DNA from: Azoarcus sp.
Lineage (GTDB): Bacteria; Pseudomonadota; Gammaproteobacteria; Burkholderiales; Rhodocyclaceae
Reading direction: 5' to 3'
Length of the DNA: 64,000 nucleotides
Assembly: GCA_031289095.1 (NCBI GenBank)
Contig: JAITQD010000032.1
Coordinates: 1-64,000, forward strand
Positions 35,849 through 45,574 of the stretch are shown piece after piece. The notes beneath the pieces were generated by a model, which saw nothing but the letters and a program-made list of their open reading frames with translations, ran no database searches and was not told where the DNA came from. The stretch's first letter is position 1; every line of letters starts with the position of its first letter. A program made the position numbers and the translations under genes.

Positions 35849-36766
35849 TTACTCGTTGGGTTCCGTTTCCTGGAGTTCCTGCGCCTGTTGTTCCGACCGC
35901 CGCCGGTGTTTCCTTCTGCGGGGGAGCCCGAAAATGTCGCGTGCCGCGACGTAAAAACTGGCCAACAGAACCGGCACGATCAGCAGTACGTAAATGGCGC
36001 ATGCCAGTGTGCCGAGTCCTTCCATGGTGAGATTGATGAAATTGATGACGAGCGCCGGCAGCATGCAGGCGAAAAAGAGAAAGCAGAAGGAATAGACGAG
36101 GAGGGGGAGCAGGTTGCGCAGGCAGCCCACGAAGCTGGAAGACAGGGCTCTGGATACCGGGAGACGCCACCAGCCAACGAGCTGCGACACGAACAGGAAT
36201 GCGATACCCCAGGGAATGAGCAGGATGGCGACCGCGAGCAGCGCGTAAAGAAAACCGGGCGAAGACAGGGTAAGCGTGTCCGAAACTTCGGAGTTTTCAA
36301 GAAGTTTCCATAGAACGCCATCGTCGATCTGGATAGTGCCGAGCAGCACCAGCTTGATGACGGCGAAATTGCAGAACCCCGCCAGCAGCATATCGTAGAC
36401 GCGGCGACGGAATCCCGAGAGCAGCAATTCCGGTCTGAGCTGGCGTCGCCGGTCGATGGCGCGGCAGCCGTTATAGACGCCCAGCGTCAGGCTCGGGTAC
36501 AGGATCATGCAGAGCAATTCGCCGACATAGGGCACGAGCGCCGCCGCGAATGCCGCGAGAAAGCAGCCAAAGGTGAGAAAGCTGAGGAACGCAGGGTTGC
36601 GGAGCCATAGCGCGAAGCCTTCGATGAGCCAGTACCACCCGTGGAGCATGGAAACGCGCCGTATCCTCATGGGGCGGCCAGACGAGCGATGGTGATGCTC
36701 GCGGTGCTGTTGCGGGTCGGTCTGGTCTGGAGCAGGGGCGGTATCCGGATTGGCGGTGGTAGTCAT
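35849..36766 (-). CDS. BPSS1780-family membrane protein
   Basis: GWYWLIEGFALWLRNPAFLSFLTFG with multiple TM segments. Confidence 0.75.
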   Translation of the reverse strand: MTTTANPDTAPAPDQTDPQQHREHHHRSSGRPMRIRRVSMLHGWYWLIEGFALWLRNPAFLSFLTFGCFLAAFAAALVPYVGELLCMILYPSLTLGVYNGCRAIDRRRQLRPELLLSGFRRRVYDMLLAGFCNFAVIKLVLLGTIQIDDGVLWKLLENSEVSDTLTLSSPGFLYALLAVAILLIPWGIAFLFVSQLVGWWRLPVSRALSSSFVGCLRNLLPLLVYSFCFLFFACMLPALVINFINLTMEGLGTLACAIYVLLIVPVLLASFYVAARDIFGLPRRRKHRRRSEQQAQELQETEPNE

Positions 36767-37719
36767 CGTCTGGTGTCGGAAGCGGGTAGGGGAGGAACGG
36801 AATGTATGCGCTGACGCAGAATATCGCGGTATTCGGCGGGGTCTTTCACCAGCACCATCGCACCTGGGCGCGGCAGATGCCGATCCATGGCGCGCGAGAG
36901 CCAGAAGCGCAGCGCCGCCGCGCGCAGCATCGCCGGCCAGGCGGCGCGTTCAGCGTCGGTGAACGGGCGCGCGGCATGATACGCGACGAGCAGGGCATCG
37001 GCATGCGCCGGGTCGAGTTCGCCCGCAGGCGCGTCGCACCAATCGTTGACGGTGACGGCAACGTCGAAAAGCAGGGCGTCATGCCCGGCGAAGTAGAAGT
37101 CGATTACGCCGCCGATGAAATCGTCCGCCCACAACACGTTGTCGCGGAAAAGATCGCCATGGATCGCCCCGGCGGGTAGGCGCGAAAGGTCGACGACTGC
37201 CTGGAAGCGGAGTTCGTCGTCGAGCAGCGCCGCTTCGTCGGCGGGCAGGCGGGGGCGCAGCAGGTCGGCGGCCCGCGTGCGCCAGTGCGGGCCGCGCGGA
37301 TTGGGCTGCCGTCGCCCGTAAGTGCGTCCGGCCAAGTGCAGGCCGGCGAGCATGGCGCCGACGCGGGCGCAGTGCTGGATGTCTGGGTTTGTTTCCGACG
37401 CGCCGTTCAGCCGCGAGACCAGCACTGCCGGTTTACCCGCCAGCGTGCCCAGGTATTCGTTGTCGCGGTTGGCGATCGGGGCCGGCGCTGGCAGCCCGTG
37501 GCGGGCGAGATGGGCCATCAGGTGCAGGTAATAGGGCAGATCGGCGCGCGCGATGTCTTCAAACAGAGTCAGGACGTAACGCCCGAGCGTGGTAGTTACA
37601 AAAAAATTGCTGTTCTGGACGCCGCTGGCGATGCCCTCGAAACCGGTCAGGTGACCGATGGCGTAGCCGTCCACCCAGCGCGCCAGCGCCTCTTCGGAGG
37701 GCAGGGTGAAAACGGACAT
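36763..37719 (-). CDS. thrB: Homoserine kinase (HSK2/aminoglycoside phosphotransferase fold)
   Basis: MSVFTLPSEEALARWVDGYAIGHLTGFEGIASGVQNSNFFVTT, AIHGDLFRDNVLW. Confidence 0.92.
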   Translation of the reverse strand: MSVFTLPSEEALARWVDGYAIGHLTGFEGIASGVQNSNFFVTTTLGRYVLTLFEDIARADLPYYLHLMAHLARHGLPAPAPIANRDNEYLGTLAGKPAVLVSRLNGASETNPDIQHCARVGAMLAGLHLAGRTYGRRQPNPRGPHWRTRAADLLRPRLPADEAALLDDELRFQAVVDLSRLPAGAIHGDLFRDNVLWADDFIGGVIDFYFAGHDALLFDVAVTVNDWCDAPAGELDPAHADALLVAYHAARPFTDAERAAWPAMLRAAALRFWLSRAMDRHLPRPGAMVLVKDPAEYRDILRQRIHSVPPLPASDTRR

Positions 37720-37729
37720 GTGTGTCGGT

Positions 37730-38050
37730 CTACCAGGTCGTGAGCACCCAGGTGGGCACCGCCAGTTTGCGGGCGCTGTCGTCCCGCACCCATTGCCCCT
37801 TGCCTTCGCGGTCGATCAGGTAATACTCGGGCCCGTTCTCCGGCGTAACCTTGATCATGTAGAGTTTGCCGCGCAGACGGAATTCGGTCACGGTGTCGTC
37901 GGCGCGCTTGAAAATGGTGACTTCGGGCAGTTCCTCTTCCAGTGGCTCGGTGCTTTCCTGTTCCTGTTCTTGGGCAAGGAGCGGCGGAGCGGCCAGGAAC
38001 CCGGTACAGAAAACGATGGCGGCGATGACAGCAAGCGGGGACAGGCGCAT
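37730..38050 (-). CDS. DUF2782 domain secreted protein
   Basis: 106 aa; RGKLYMIKVTPENGPEYYLIDREGKGQWVR; signal peptide. Confidence 0.85.
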   Translation of the reverse strand: MRLSPLAVIAAIVFCTGFLAAPPLLAQEQEQESTEPLEEELPEVTIFKRADDTVTEFRLRGKLYMIKVTPENGPEYYLIDREGKGQWVRDDSARKLAVPTWVLTTW

Positions 38051-38073
38051 GGCGGATTCTCCATTCTGGGGTC

Positions 38074-38796
38074 TTAGAGATTCAGCATGATCTCATGTTC
38101 GGCGGGCAAGGGCATGAAGCCGCGCGTTTCGTAATGTTTGAATATGGCCTCGACCACAGCGTCGGGTTCGTCGATGATCTGAACCAGATTGAGGTCTTCG
38201 GGGGAAATCATGCGCTCGGCGACGAGGCGGTCGGCAAACCAGTCGAGCAGGCCGCGCCAGAACGGGCCGTGCACGAGGATGATTGGAATCTGTCGGCTCT
38301 TGTGCGTCTGCACCAGGGTCATCGCTTCAAGCAGTTCGTCGAGAGTGCCGAAACCGCCGGGCATGACAACGTAGGCGCTTGCGAATTTCACGAACATGAA
38401 TTTGCGCGCGAAAAAGTGCTGAAAACTCTGCGAAACGTCCTGATAGGCGTTGGACTGCTGCTCCATCGGCAACTGGATGTTGAGTCCGACCGAGGGACTT
38501 TTGCCAAAGAACGCGCCCTTGTTGGTGGCTTCCATGATGCCCGGCCCGCCGCCCGAGATGACCGCGAACCCCACGTCCGACAGCAAACGGGCGATGCGTT
38601 CGGCAAGCGCGTAATAGGGATGATCCGGCTTGATGCGGGCGCTGCCGAAGATCGACACCGCCGGACGAATAGCGTTGAGCCTTTCGGTGGCCTCGACGAA
38701 CTCTGCCATAATCCCAAAGATTCGCCACGACTCGCGCCCGTTGTAATGCGGCGCGGCAGAGGCCACGTTGGGTGGTATTTTTTCTTTCGCACTCAT
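38074..38796 (-). CDS. LOG-family protein (cytokinin riboside phosphoribohydrolase-like)
   Basis: GGGPGIMEATNKGAF, PGGFGTLDELLEAMTL. Confidence 0.93.
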   Translation of the reverse strand: MSAKEKIPPNVASAAPHYNGRESWRIFGIMAEFVEATERLNAIRPAVSIFGSARIKPDHPYYALAERIARLLSDVGFAVISGGGPGIMEATNKGAFFGKSPSVGLNIQLPMEQQSNAYQDVSQSFQHFFARKFMFVKFASAYVVMPGGFGTLDELLEAMTLVQTHKSRQIPIILVHGPFWRGLLDWFADRLVAERMISPEDLNLVQIIDEPDAVVEAIFKHYETRGFMPLPAEHEIMLNL

Positions 38797-38869
38797 AAAA
38801 AGTCCGTTGTTTTTCTCATGCTTGCCTGCTGGATGCGGACGCCGCGTCCGGCAGCGAGGATCGTTCCCG

Positions 38870-41599
38870 ATGACCACCCTGCTGCTCGTCGATGGCTCCA
38901 GCTATCTCTATCGTGCGTTTCATGCCTTGCCTGATTTGCGCAATTCGCGCGGCGAACCGACCGGCGCCGTTCGCGGCGTTTTGTCGATGCTACGTCGGCT
39001 GGCGGAGGACTACAAGGCGGATTATCGCGCCTGCGTATTTGATGCACGGGGTAAAACTTTCCGCGACGAATGGTATCCGCAATACAAAGCGCAACGTCCG
39101 CCCATGCCCGACGACCTCGCCGCCCAGGTTGCGCCGCTGCATGAAGCGGTACGGGCCGAAGGCTGGCCGCTTCTCTCGGTCGAAGGGGTCGAAGCCGACG
39201 ACGTTATCGGCACCCTGTCCCGGCTGGCGGGCGAACGCGGCTGGGAAACGGTGATTTCCACCGGCGACAAGGATCTGACCCAGCTTGTGCGCCCCGGGGT
39301 GCTGTGGGTGAATACCATGAGTGACGAGACGCTCGATGCGGCGGGCGTGCGGGAAAAATTCGGCGTGCCGCCGGAGCGCATCGTCGACTACCTTACTTTG
39401 GTCGGGGACGCGGTGGACAACGTGCCGGGGGTGGAAAAATGCGGCCCCAAGACGGCGGCGAAATGGCTCGGCGAATACGGCAGCCTCGACAACCTCGTGG
39501 CGCACGCGCAGGAAGTGGGCGGCAAAGTGGGCGAAAACCTGCGCCGGCACCTCGACTTTCTGCCACTGGGCCGCCGCCTGGTAACCGTGGCGACAGATGT
39601 CGCCCTGCCTTGCGGTCTTGACGATCTCACCGTGCGCCCGCCCGACCGGCAGGCGCTCACCGCGCTTTACGAACGGCTCGAATTCCGGAGCTGGCTGCGC
39701 GAATCCCCCGGCGGCGCGGCGCACCCGGCGGACGGTCTGGGTCGGCGCTTTCAGCGCGAGGAAAGCAACCCGGTTGCCGCGAGCGCCCCCGACCGCTCCC
39801 GCTATGCCGCCATTGTTGACTGGCCGGCGTTCGATGCGTTGCTCATCCGGCTGACTGCGGCGGAACTCGTCGCCATCGACACCGAAACCACCGCCCTCGA
39901 ACCGCTTACCGCACGGCTGGTGGGCATCTCATTTGCCTTCGCGCCGGGCGATGCGTTTTACGTACCGCTTGCCCATTGCGGCGCGGACATTCCCGAGCAA
40001 CTGCCGCGCGACGAAGTCCTGGCGCGGCTCAAGCCCTGGCTGGAATCGAACGTATGCGCCAAACTCGGCCAGAACATCAAGTATGACGCCCATGTTTTTG
40101 CCAATCACGGCGTCGCCCTGCGCGGCATCGTCCATGACACCCTGTTGCAATCCTACGTGCTGGAAAGCGATCGCGCCCACGACATGGACACGCTCGCTCG
40201 CCGCCACCTGAATCTGGAGACGATTTCCTATGCCGAAGTCTGCGGCACGGGCGCAAAACGGATCGGCTTCGACGAAGTGGCGCTCAATGTCGCCACCGCC
40301 TATGCCGCAGAGGACGCCGACATCACACTGAGATTGCACCAGTCGATGTGGCCGCGCGTGCAAACCGTTCCTGCGTTGGAGGCGCTTTACCGCGACCTCG
40401 AATTACCTACCCTTGCCGTGCTGCTGGCGATGGAGCGTACTGGTGTGCTCATCGACCCCTTTTTGCTCGCGCAGCAAAGCGATGAATTGGGGCTACGCCT
40501 GCTTGAACTGGAGCGTGAAGCCTGGACGCTCGCGGGCGGCTCCTTCAACCTGGGCTCGCCCAAGCAGATCGGCGAAATTCTCTTTGGCCGCCTTGGACTG
40601 CCGGCGCGCAAAAAAACCGCTGCCGGTCAGCCTTCGACCAACGAGGACGTGTTGACCGAACTCGCCGAAGATTACCCCCTTCCCAAGCTGCTGCTCGAAC
40701 ATCGCGGCCTCGCCAAGTTGAAGAGCACCTATACCGACAAACTGCCGCGCATGGTCAACCCGGCCACGGGGCGGGTGCATACCAGCTTTTCGCAGGCCAC
40801 CGCCGTCACCGGGCGGCTTGCCAGTTCCGACCCCAACTTGCAGAACATCCCCGTGCGCACGGCGGAAGGCCGCCGCATCCGCGCCGCCTTCATCGCCCCG
40901 CGCGGTCACGTCATCGTTTCGGCGGACTACTCGCAAATCGAATTGCGCATCATGGCGCACCTGTCGAGCGACGCGCGCCTGCTCGACGCCTTTGCGGGCG
41001 GCGAAGACGTGCACCGCGCCACTGCTGGCGAAGTCTTCGGCGTCGCGCCGCAAGCAGTGAGCGCCGAGCAGCGCCGCTACGCCAAGATCATCAACTTTGG
41101 TCTCATCTACGGCATGAGCGCGCACGGCCTCGCCCGCACGCTCGGCATCGAACGCGGCGCGGCGCAAGGCTGGATCGACCGCTACTTCGCGCGCTACCCC
41201 GGCGTCGCCGCCTACATGGAGCGGATCAAGACCCTCGCACACGAGCAAGGCTACGTCGAAACCGTCTTTGGCCGCCGTCTCTACCTGCCCGACATCACCG
41301 CCCGTCAGTACACCCGCCGCCAGGCCGCCGAACGCGCCGCGATCAACGCCCCGATGCAGGGCACCGCCGCCGACCTCATCAAAAAAGCAATGATCGCCGT
41401 GCATCGCTGGCTGCTCGACGAAGGCTTGCAGTCGAAGCTGGTATTGCAGGTGCATGACGAACTGGTGCTGGAAGTGCCCGACGGGGAAATTGACCTCATA
41501 CGTGCGAAGCTGCCTGGCCTGATGGCGGGCGTCGCTGCGCTCGCCGTGCCGCTCCTGGTGGAAGTGGGCGTGGGGCAAAACTGGGATGAGGCGCATTGA
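38870..41599 (+). CDS. polA: DNA polymerase I
   Basis: MTTLLLVDGSSYLYRAFHALPDLRNSRGEPTGAVRG; SADYSQIELRIMAHLS; VLQVHDELVLEVP. Confidence 0.97.
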   Translation: MTTLLLVDGSSYLYRAFHALPDLRNSRGEPTGAVRGVLSMLRRLAEDYKADYRACVFDARGKTFRDEWYPQYKAQRPPMPDDLAAQVAPLHEAVRAEGWPLLSVEGVEADDVIGTLSRLAGERGWETVISTGDKDLTQLVRPGVLWVNTMSDETLDAAGVREKFGVPPERIVDYLTLVGDAVDNVPGVEKCGPKTAAKWLGEYGSLDNLVAHAQEVGGKVGENLRRHLDFLPLGRRLVTVATDVALPCGLDDLTVRPPDRQALTALYERLEFRSWLRESPGGAAHPADGLGRRFQREESNPVAASAPDRSRYAAIVDWPAFDALLIRLTAAELVAIDTETTALEPLTARLVGISFAFAPGDAFYVPLAHCGADIPEQLPRDEVLARLKPWLESNVCAKLGQNIKYDAHVFANHGVALRGIVHDTLLQSYVLESDRAHDMDTLARRHLNLETISYAEVCGTGAKRIGFDEVALNVATAYAAEDADITLRLHQSMWPRVQTVPALEALYRDLELPTLAVLLAMERTGVLIDPFLLAQQSDELGLRLLELEREAWTLAGGSFNLGSPKQIGEILFGRLGLPARKKTAAGQPSTNEDVLTELAEDYPLPKLLLEHRGLAKLKSTYTDKLPRMVNPATGRVHTSFSQATAVTGRLASSDPNLQNIPVRTAEGRRIRAAFIAPRGHVIVSADYSQIELRIMAHLSSDARLLDAFAGGEDVHRATAGEVFGVAPQAVSAEQRRYAKIINFGLIYGMSAHGLARTLGIERGAAQGWIDRYFARYPGVAAYMERIKTLAHEQGYVETVFGRRLYLPDITARQYTRRQAAERAAINAPMQGTAADLIKKAMIAVHRWLLDEGLQSKLVLQVHDELVLEVPDGEIDLIRAKLPGLMAGVAALAVPLLVEVGVGQNWDEAH

Positions 41600-41619
41600 G
41601 GCTGCGCGTGGCGGCGGCG

Positions 41620-41813
41620 AAGTCGGCGGGTGCGCTTTTGAAAGCGCTACGCAACTCGCTATTTTGAAATGCCCTTCGGGCACGTGGCCGTGACCAACCC
41701 GACGGCTAACGCCCCCTCGACCGGCTTGCGGATGACTTTTTTCCGTGGCCCCGGAAAGACGGCCACATAGTCAGACTCGGGCTGCGCTCTTTCAAAAGCG
41801 CACCCGCCGACTT
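41620..41813. repeat. 194-bp element bounded by 25-bp perfect inverted repeats (MITE-like candidate)
   Basis: AAGTCGGCGGGTGCGCTTTTGAAAG (41620-41644) versus CTTTCAAAAGCGCACCCGCCGACTT (41789-41813); inner GTGGCCGT (41684-41691) / ACGGCCAC (41759-41766). Confidence 0.7.
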
Positions 41814-41964
41814 TATGGGAACGCGCGGTATCAGCCAGATACTCCACCTGCCTAAGGCCGTCTGGGTCAGATGCTACTTCTGGCTGGCCGGGTCGGCTGC
41901 GTTCGACGAGTTGGGCAACAGCTCGAACGACGATGGAACTGGTTGATAATTGACTACGTCGGCT

Positions 41965-42447
41965 TTAGCCGCATTCCTTGTTTGCTTTGATGTCCCAACC
42001 ACTACTAACCGCAGGGCACATGGAGCCGTCGGCTTTTTGTTCGCGGATCTCGATCTCTATCTTGGAATAGGACAAACCCACTGTCTCTATCGCTTGCCCC
42101 CCCGTTGAGCCACTTGGCCCCGCGTTGACTATCAGTACGTCCGTCATGATGACGCGCATGAATTCCTGTGATCCATCGCCGACTTTGCAGGATGACAGGA
42201 CTGCTTTCGGAATATGCTTGCCAGCGGCACAATACTTGAACAGATTCGGGGAGGCCCTGTCGACGTAATGAATGAACGTAAAGGCTGGAAAGTCGGCTTT
42301 GCCAACGCCGCCGCCGCCGCCAGTAAACATCGAAGATGACTGTGAGACTGCGTAACTGAAGGAGAGTACATCAATCCAGCCCTTGTGTTTTGCCTGTTTT
42401 GATTCTCCGGTAATGCCGTCGAGTTGAATGAAATGTTCTTGTAGCAT
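41965..42447 (-). CDS. hcp: Hcp-family type VI secretion protein
   Basis: 160 aa; HFIQLDGITGESKQAKHKGWIDVLSFSYAVSQSS...SGWDIKANKECG. Confidence 0.9.
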   Translation of the reverse strand: MLQEHFIQLDGITGESKQAKHKGWIDVLSFSYAVSQSSSMFTGGGGGVGKADFPAFTFIHYVDRASPNLFKYCAAGKHIPKAVLSSCKVGDGSQEFMRVIMTDVLIVNAGPSGSTGGQAIETVGLSYSKIEIEIREQKADGSMCPAVSSGWDIKANKECG

Positions 42448-42502
42448 GGTGTACCTCCGAGACGGTGAGAAATGGTTGGTTCAGCGAGGGATGCGTTTCA
42501 GC

Positions 42503-42790
42503 CTAGCGTGGGGGAAAACCTTGCCCGATGATTTCGCCTGTTGTTGCATCTATTCTAAAGTTGGCGTTACCCCCCTTCATCATGGCGTTTGTCATTATCC
42601 AGTAACATGCGCCTTTTTGATAAGTTTCTAAAGAAACATGCACAGGCTCTTGGAAAGGCCAATCGTTTTGCAGAGCGCGTTCGCGGGCAATTTCTACCGC
42701 TTCTTCGCGGCTGATCCTGTGTTTTTCCTGCTTTGATCGAAATGCAATGCAGGTCAAACATGAGAATAAACGTGATAGTTTTTGTATCAA
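42503..42790 (-). CDS. Small protein, PepSY-like; candidate immunity protein
   Basis: ISREEAVEIARERALQNDWPF...FRIDATTGEIIGQGFPPR; between putative effector and hcp; start codon uncertain (TTG). Confidence 0.55.
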   Translation of the reverse strand: MIQKLSRLFSCLTCIAFRSKQEKHRISREEAVEIARERALQNDWPFQEPVHVSLETYQKGACYWIMTNAMMKGGNANFRIDATTGEIIGQGFPPR

Positions 42791-42810
42791 GATACTTCTC
42801 TTTGTATAGA

Positions 42811-43785
42811 TTATTCCGGAATCTGGCCAATACTGACGCTTACCCAGAAAATATCGCCACCTAGGGTAATTGCACCAATTGATTGTCCTTCTGTCATCAT
42901 TTGGGATACCGTTACATAACCTTCATTTATCGGGAATCTTATGGCACTTAAAGCTTCGGTAAGACCGTTGACACGAAGCTGACCGTAGCCTTCGGCCAAG
43001 GCTTCCTCTATATAACGCAGGAATGCGGATCGCTGGTACCCGGAGATGCCTAATTCCGCGCGAAGTTGCCGAAGCGGCCCAAAATGTGGCGAGAAAAACC
43101 GATGAACCAGTTCATGATAAAGGGTTATTTTTTGTTGCGTCAATGGCTGACGAAGATCAATCACTATATTACCGTAGGCGTCAGTCCATCCAACGTTGCC
43201 ACCGCCCGAAATAGACTGCATATAAGTTGTGGTGGGTTTGACGCCTGAGGGGGGAGGTGGTCCCACTCTTATCCGTGGTGTTAACGTTGGCACGCCGCGC
43301 TTTGCAACAGCCTTTGCCGACCCACGCAACAGCAAGGCTTGAACCGTCGAAATGCCCAGTAACGTAACGGCGCGCGCAAAATGTTGCCCGGCCAGTTCCA
43401 GATCTTTCTCTTTTTTTGCATTAATGGCGACGTCCGCAAAATCATAAAATTCGCATGCACCTTCAAAGACTGCAAACCCCAGTACAACAAACCCAACTCC
43501 TAATAAAATTATATCGACGATTTCGCCAAATCCGAAGAAATGGGAACCCGCCCAAACGACCAATGTTCCCACGATGATCGCCAGGGTTTCGGGTTTCAGC
43601 AGGGATTTGACGATGTCTTGGGCTTCTTCCGGGAGATGAGGCAGGGATCGCTTCATGGCTTCGCCGATTTTTTCCGCATTTGTCATCTGCGCGACGTTCA
43701 TGCCAGACGTATTGTCTTGCGTGGCCGACGCTTGCTGCTGCCCCGGATAGGTAGTCGCCGAAGAATAGTCCCATGTTATGTTCAT
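42811..43785 (-). CDS. Putative T6SS effector: membrane/helical N-terminal domain plus HExxH metallopeptidase-like C-terminus
   Basis: 324 aa; hydrophobic LAIIVGTLVVWAGSHFFGFGEIVDIILLGVGFVVLGFAVFEG, then ITLYHELVHRFFSPHFGPLRQLRAELG...EEALAEGYGQL. Confidence 0.65.
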   Translation of the reverse strand: MNITWDYSSATTYPGQQQASATQDNTSGMNVAQMTNAEKIGEAMKRSLPHLPEEAQDIVKSLLKPETLAIIVGTLVVWAGSHFFGFGEIVDIILLGVGFVVLGFAVFEGACEFYDFADVAINAKKEKDLELAGQHFARAVTLLGISTVQALLLRGSAKAVAKRGVPTLTPRIRVGPPPPSGVKPTTTYMQSISGGGNVGWTDAYGNIVIDLRQPLTQQKITLYHELVHRFFSPHFGPLRQLRAELGISGYQRSAFLRYIEEALAEGYGQLRVNGLTEALSAIRFPINEGYVTVSQMMTEGQSIGAITLGGDIFWVSVSIGQIPE

Positions 43786-44024
43786 GGTGTTGCTCCGGTT
43801 ATTGATGAATTACAGCGTAGTTATACACGTTTTTGTGCTCCGGGGACGTGTCGACCAAACTCGCCGAGTGCATCGCTGGCTGTTCGACGAGGGCCGTCGA
43901 AGCGCGCCTGAAGCCAGGTTTGCCCGATACGTCAAGACGATCTCCCACCGACGGCGGCGCAGATTACAATCACCGGGCGCGTCGTGTTTGTTCAGTCCAA
44001 TTTCGACCTGGTGATACTCATAAC

Positions 44025-45557
44025 ATGTTCCTGAAAATTTTCATGATGACGGTTTTTTTTGCCGTCACAGTCTACATCGGGTTTCGTACCCGGAAAAGCG
44101 CCACCGACGTCGATGGCTTTGTGCTGGGCGGTCGCAGGGTGGGGCCGTGGCTTTCCGCTTTCGCGTATGGTACGTCGTATTTCTCGGCGGTGGTGTTCGT
44201 CGGCTACGCTGGCCAGTTCGGGTGGAAGTACGGTATGGCGGCGGTGTGGATCGGGCTTGGCAACGCTTTCATCGGCAGCTTGCTCGCTTGGTACGTGCTG
44301 GGGGCGCGCACGCGGGCGATGACGCACCATCTGCGTGCGCAGACGATGCCGGAATTCTTCGGGGCGCGCTTTTCGAGCCGCTGGTTGCGCATTGCGGCGG
44401 CGGCGATCATTTTTGTTTTTCTCATTCCCTATACGGCCAGCGTCTATAACGGGCTGTCGCGCCTGTTTTATATGGCGTTCAACGTGCCATATGAGTGGTG
44501 CGTCGTCGCTATGGCGGTATTGACCTGCATCTACGTGGTGCTCGGCGGCTACATGGCGACCGTGGTCAACGACCTGGTGCAGGGTTTCATCATGCTGTTC
44601 GGCATCGTCGCCGTCATCGTCGCAGTGTTGAGCGGCTACGGCGGTTTTACCCAGGCGATGATCTCGCTTTCACAGGTGCCCAACGACGTGCCGGGCACGG
44701 CGGGGATGCAGGGCGCTTTCGTGTCGTTTTTCGGCCCCGATCTCTTTAACCTGGTGGGGGTGCTCGTCCTCACTTCGCTCGGTGTCTGGGGGCTGCCGCA
44801 GATGGTGCAAAAGTTCTACGCCATCCGGAGCAGCAACGCGATCAAGCGCGGCGCCATTATTTCGACCCTGTTCGCGCTGGTGGTGGCGGGCGGCAGTTAC
44901 TTTCTGGGCGGTTTCGGGCGGCTGGCGGCGGATCAGGTCGCCAAAACGCCAGCCGGTACGCCTGTCTACGATTCCGTGGTGCCGAGTATGCTCGTCGGCA
45001 TGCCGGACATTCTCATCGGCCTCACGGTGGTGCTGGTGTTGAGCGCGTCGATGTCGACGCTGAGTTCGCTCGTGCTGACTTCGAGTTCCACGCTGACGCT
45101 CGATTTTCTCAAAGGCAATTTCATCAAGGAGATGGACGTCAGGCTTCAACTCGTCACCATCAGGGTGCTGATCGTCGTCTTCGTGCTCGTTTCCGCCATC
45201 ATCGCGCTCGTGCAGTACAACTCGTCGGTCACTTTCATCGCGCAGCTCATGTCGATCAGTTGGGGTGTGCTGGCGGGAGCGTTCCTGGCGCCTTTCCTTT
45301 ACGGGCTTTACTGGAAACGCACCACGACGGCGAGCGTGTGGGCGTGTTTTGCCTTCGCGCTGGCGCTGGTCTGTTCCAACATGCTCTGGAACTACATTGG
45401 CTCGCCGGTCAATGCCGGGGCGTTGGCGATGCTGGCGGGGCTGGTGATCGTGCCGTTGTTGAGCCTCGTGACGCCGCAGCCCGATGCCGCCGGGGTCGAT
45501 GCGCTGTTCCGGGAGTCGTACCGCAATCTGCATGACAACCGGATTGATGCGGACTGA
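44025..45557 (+). CDS. Sodium:solute symporter (SSS) family protein
   Basis: GFVLGGRRVGPWLSAFAYGTSYFSAVVFVGYAGQFGWKYGMAAVWIG; multiple TM segments. Confidence 0.9.
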   Translation: MFLKIFMMTVFFAVTVYIGFRTRKSATDVDGFVLGGRRVGPWLSAFAYGTSYFSAVVFVGYAGQFGWKYGMAAVWIGLGNAFIGSLLAWYVLGARTRAMTHHLRAQTMPEFFGARFSSRWLRIAAAAIIFVFLIPYTASVYNGLSRLFYMAFNVPYEWCVVAMAVLTCIYVVLGGYMATVVNDLVQGFIMLFGIVAVIVAVLSGYGGFTQAMISLSQVPNDVPGTAGMQGAFVSFFGPDLFNLVGVLVLTSLGVWGLPQMVQKFYAIRSSNAIKRGAIISTLFALVVAGGSYFLGGFGRLAADQVAKTPAGTPVYDSVVPSMLVGMPDILIGLTVVLVLSASMSTLSSLVLTSSSTLTLDFLKGNFIKEMDVRLQLVTIRVLIVVFVLVSAIIALVQYNSSVTFIAQLMSISWGVLAGAFLAPFLYGLYWKRTTTASVWACFAFALALVCSNMLWNYIGSPVNAGALAMLAGLVIVPLLSLVTPQPDAAGVDALFRESYRNLHDNRIDAD

Positions 45558-45574
45558 CGGCGCGGCAGCGTTGC

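Noticed and set aside
41659-41847. 62-aa minus-strand ORF inside the inverted-repeat element
   Set aside because: Overlaps the repeat arms; more likely a by-product of the repeat than a gene, with no independent coding evidence
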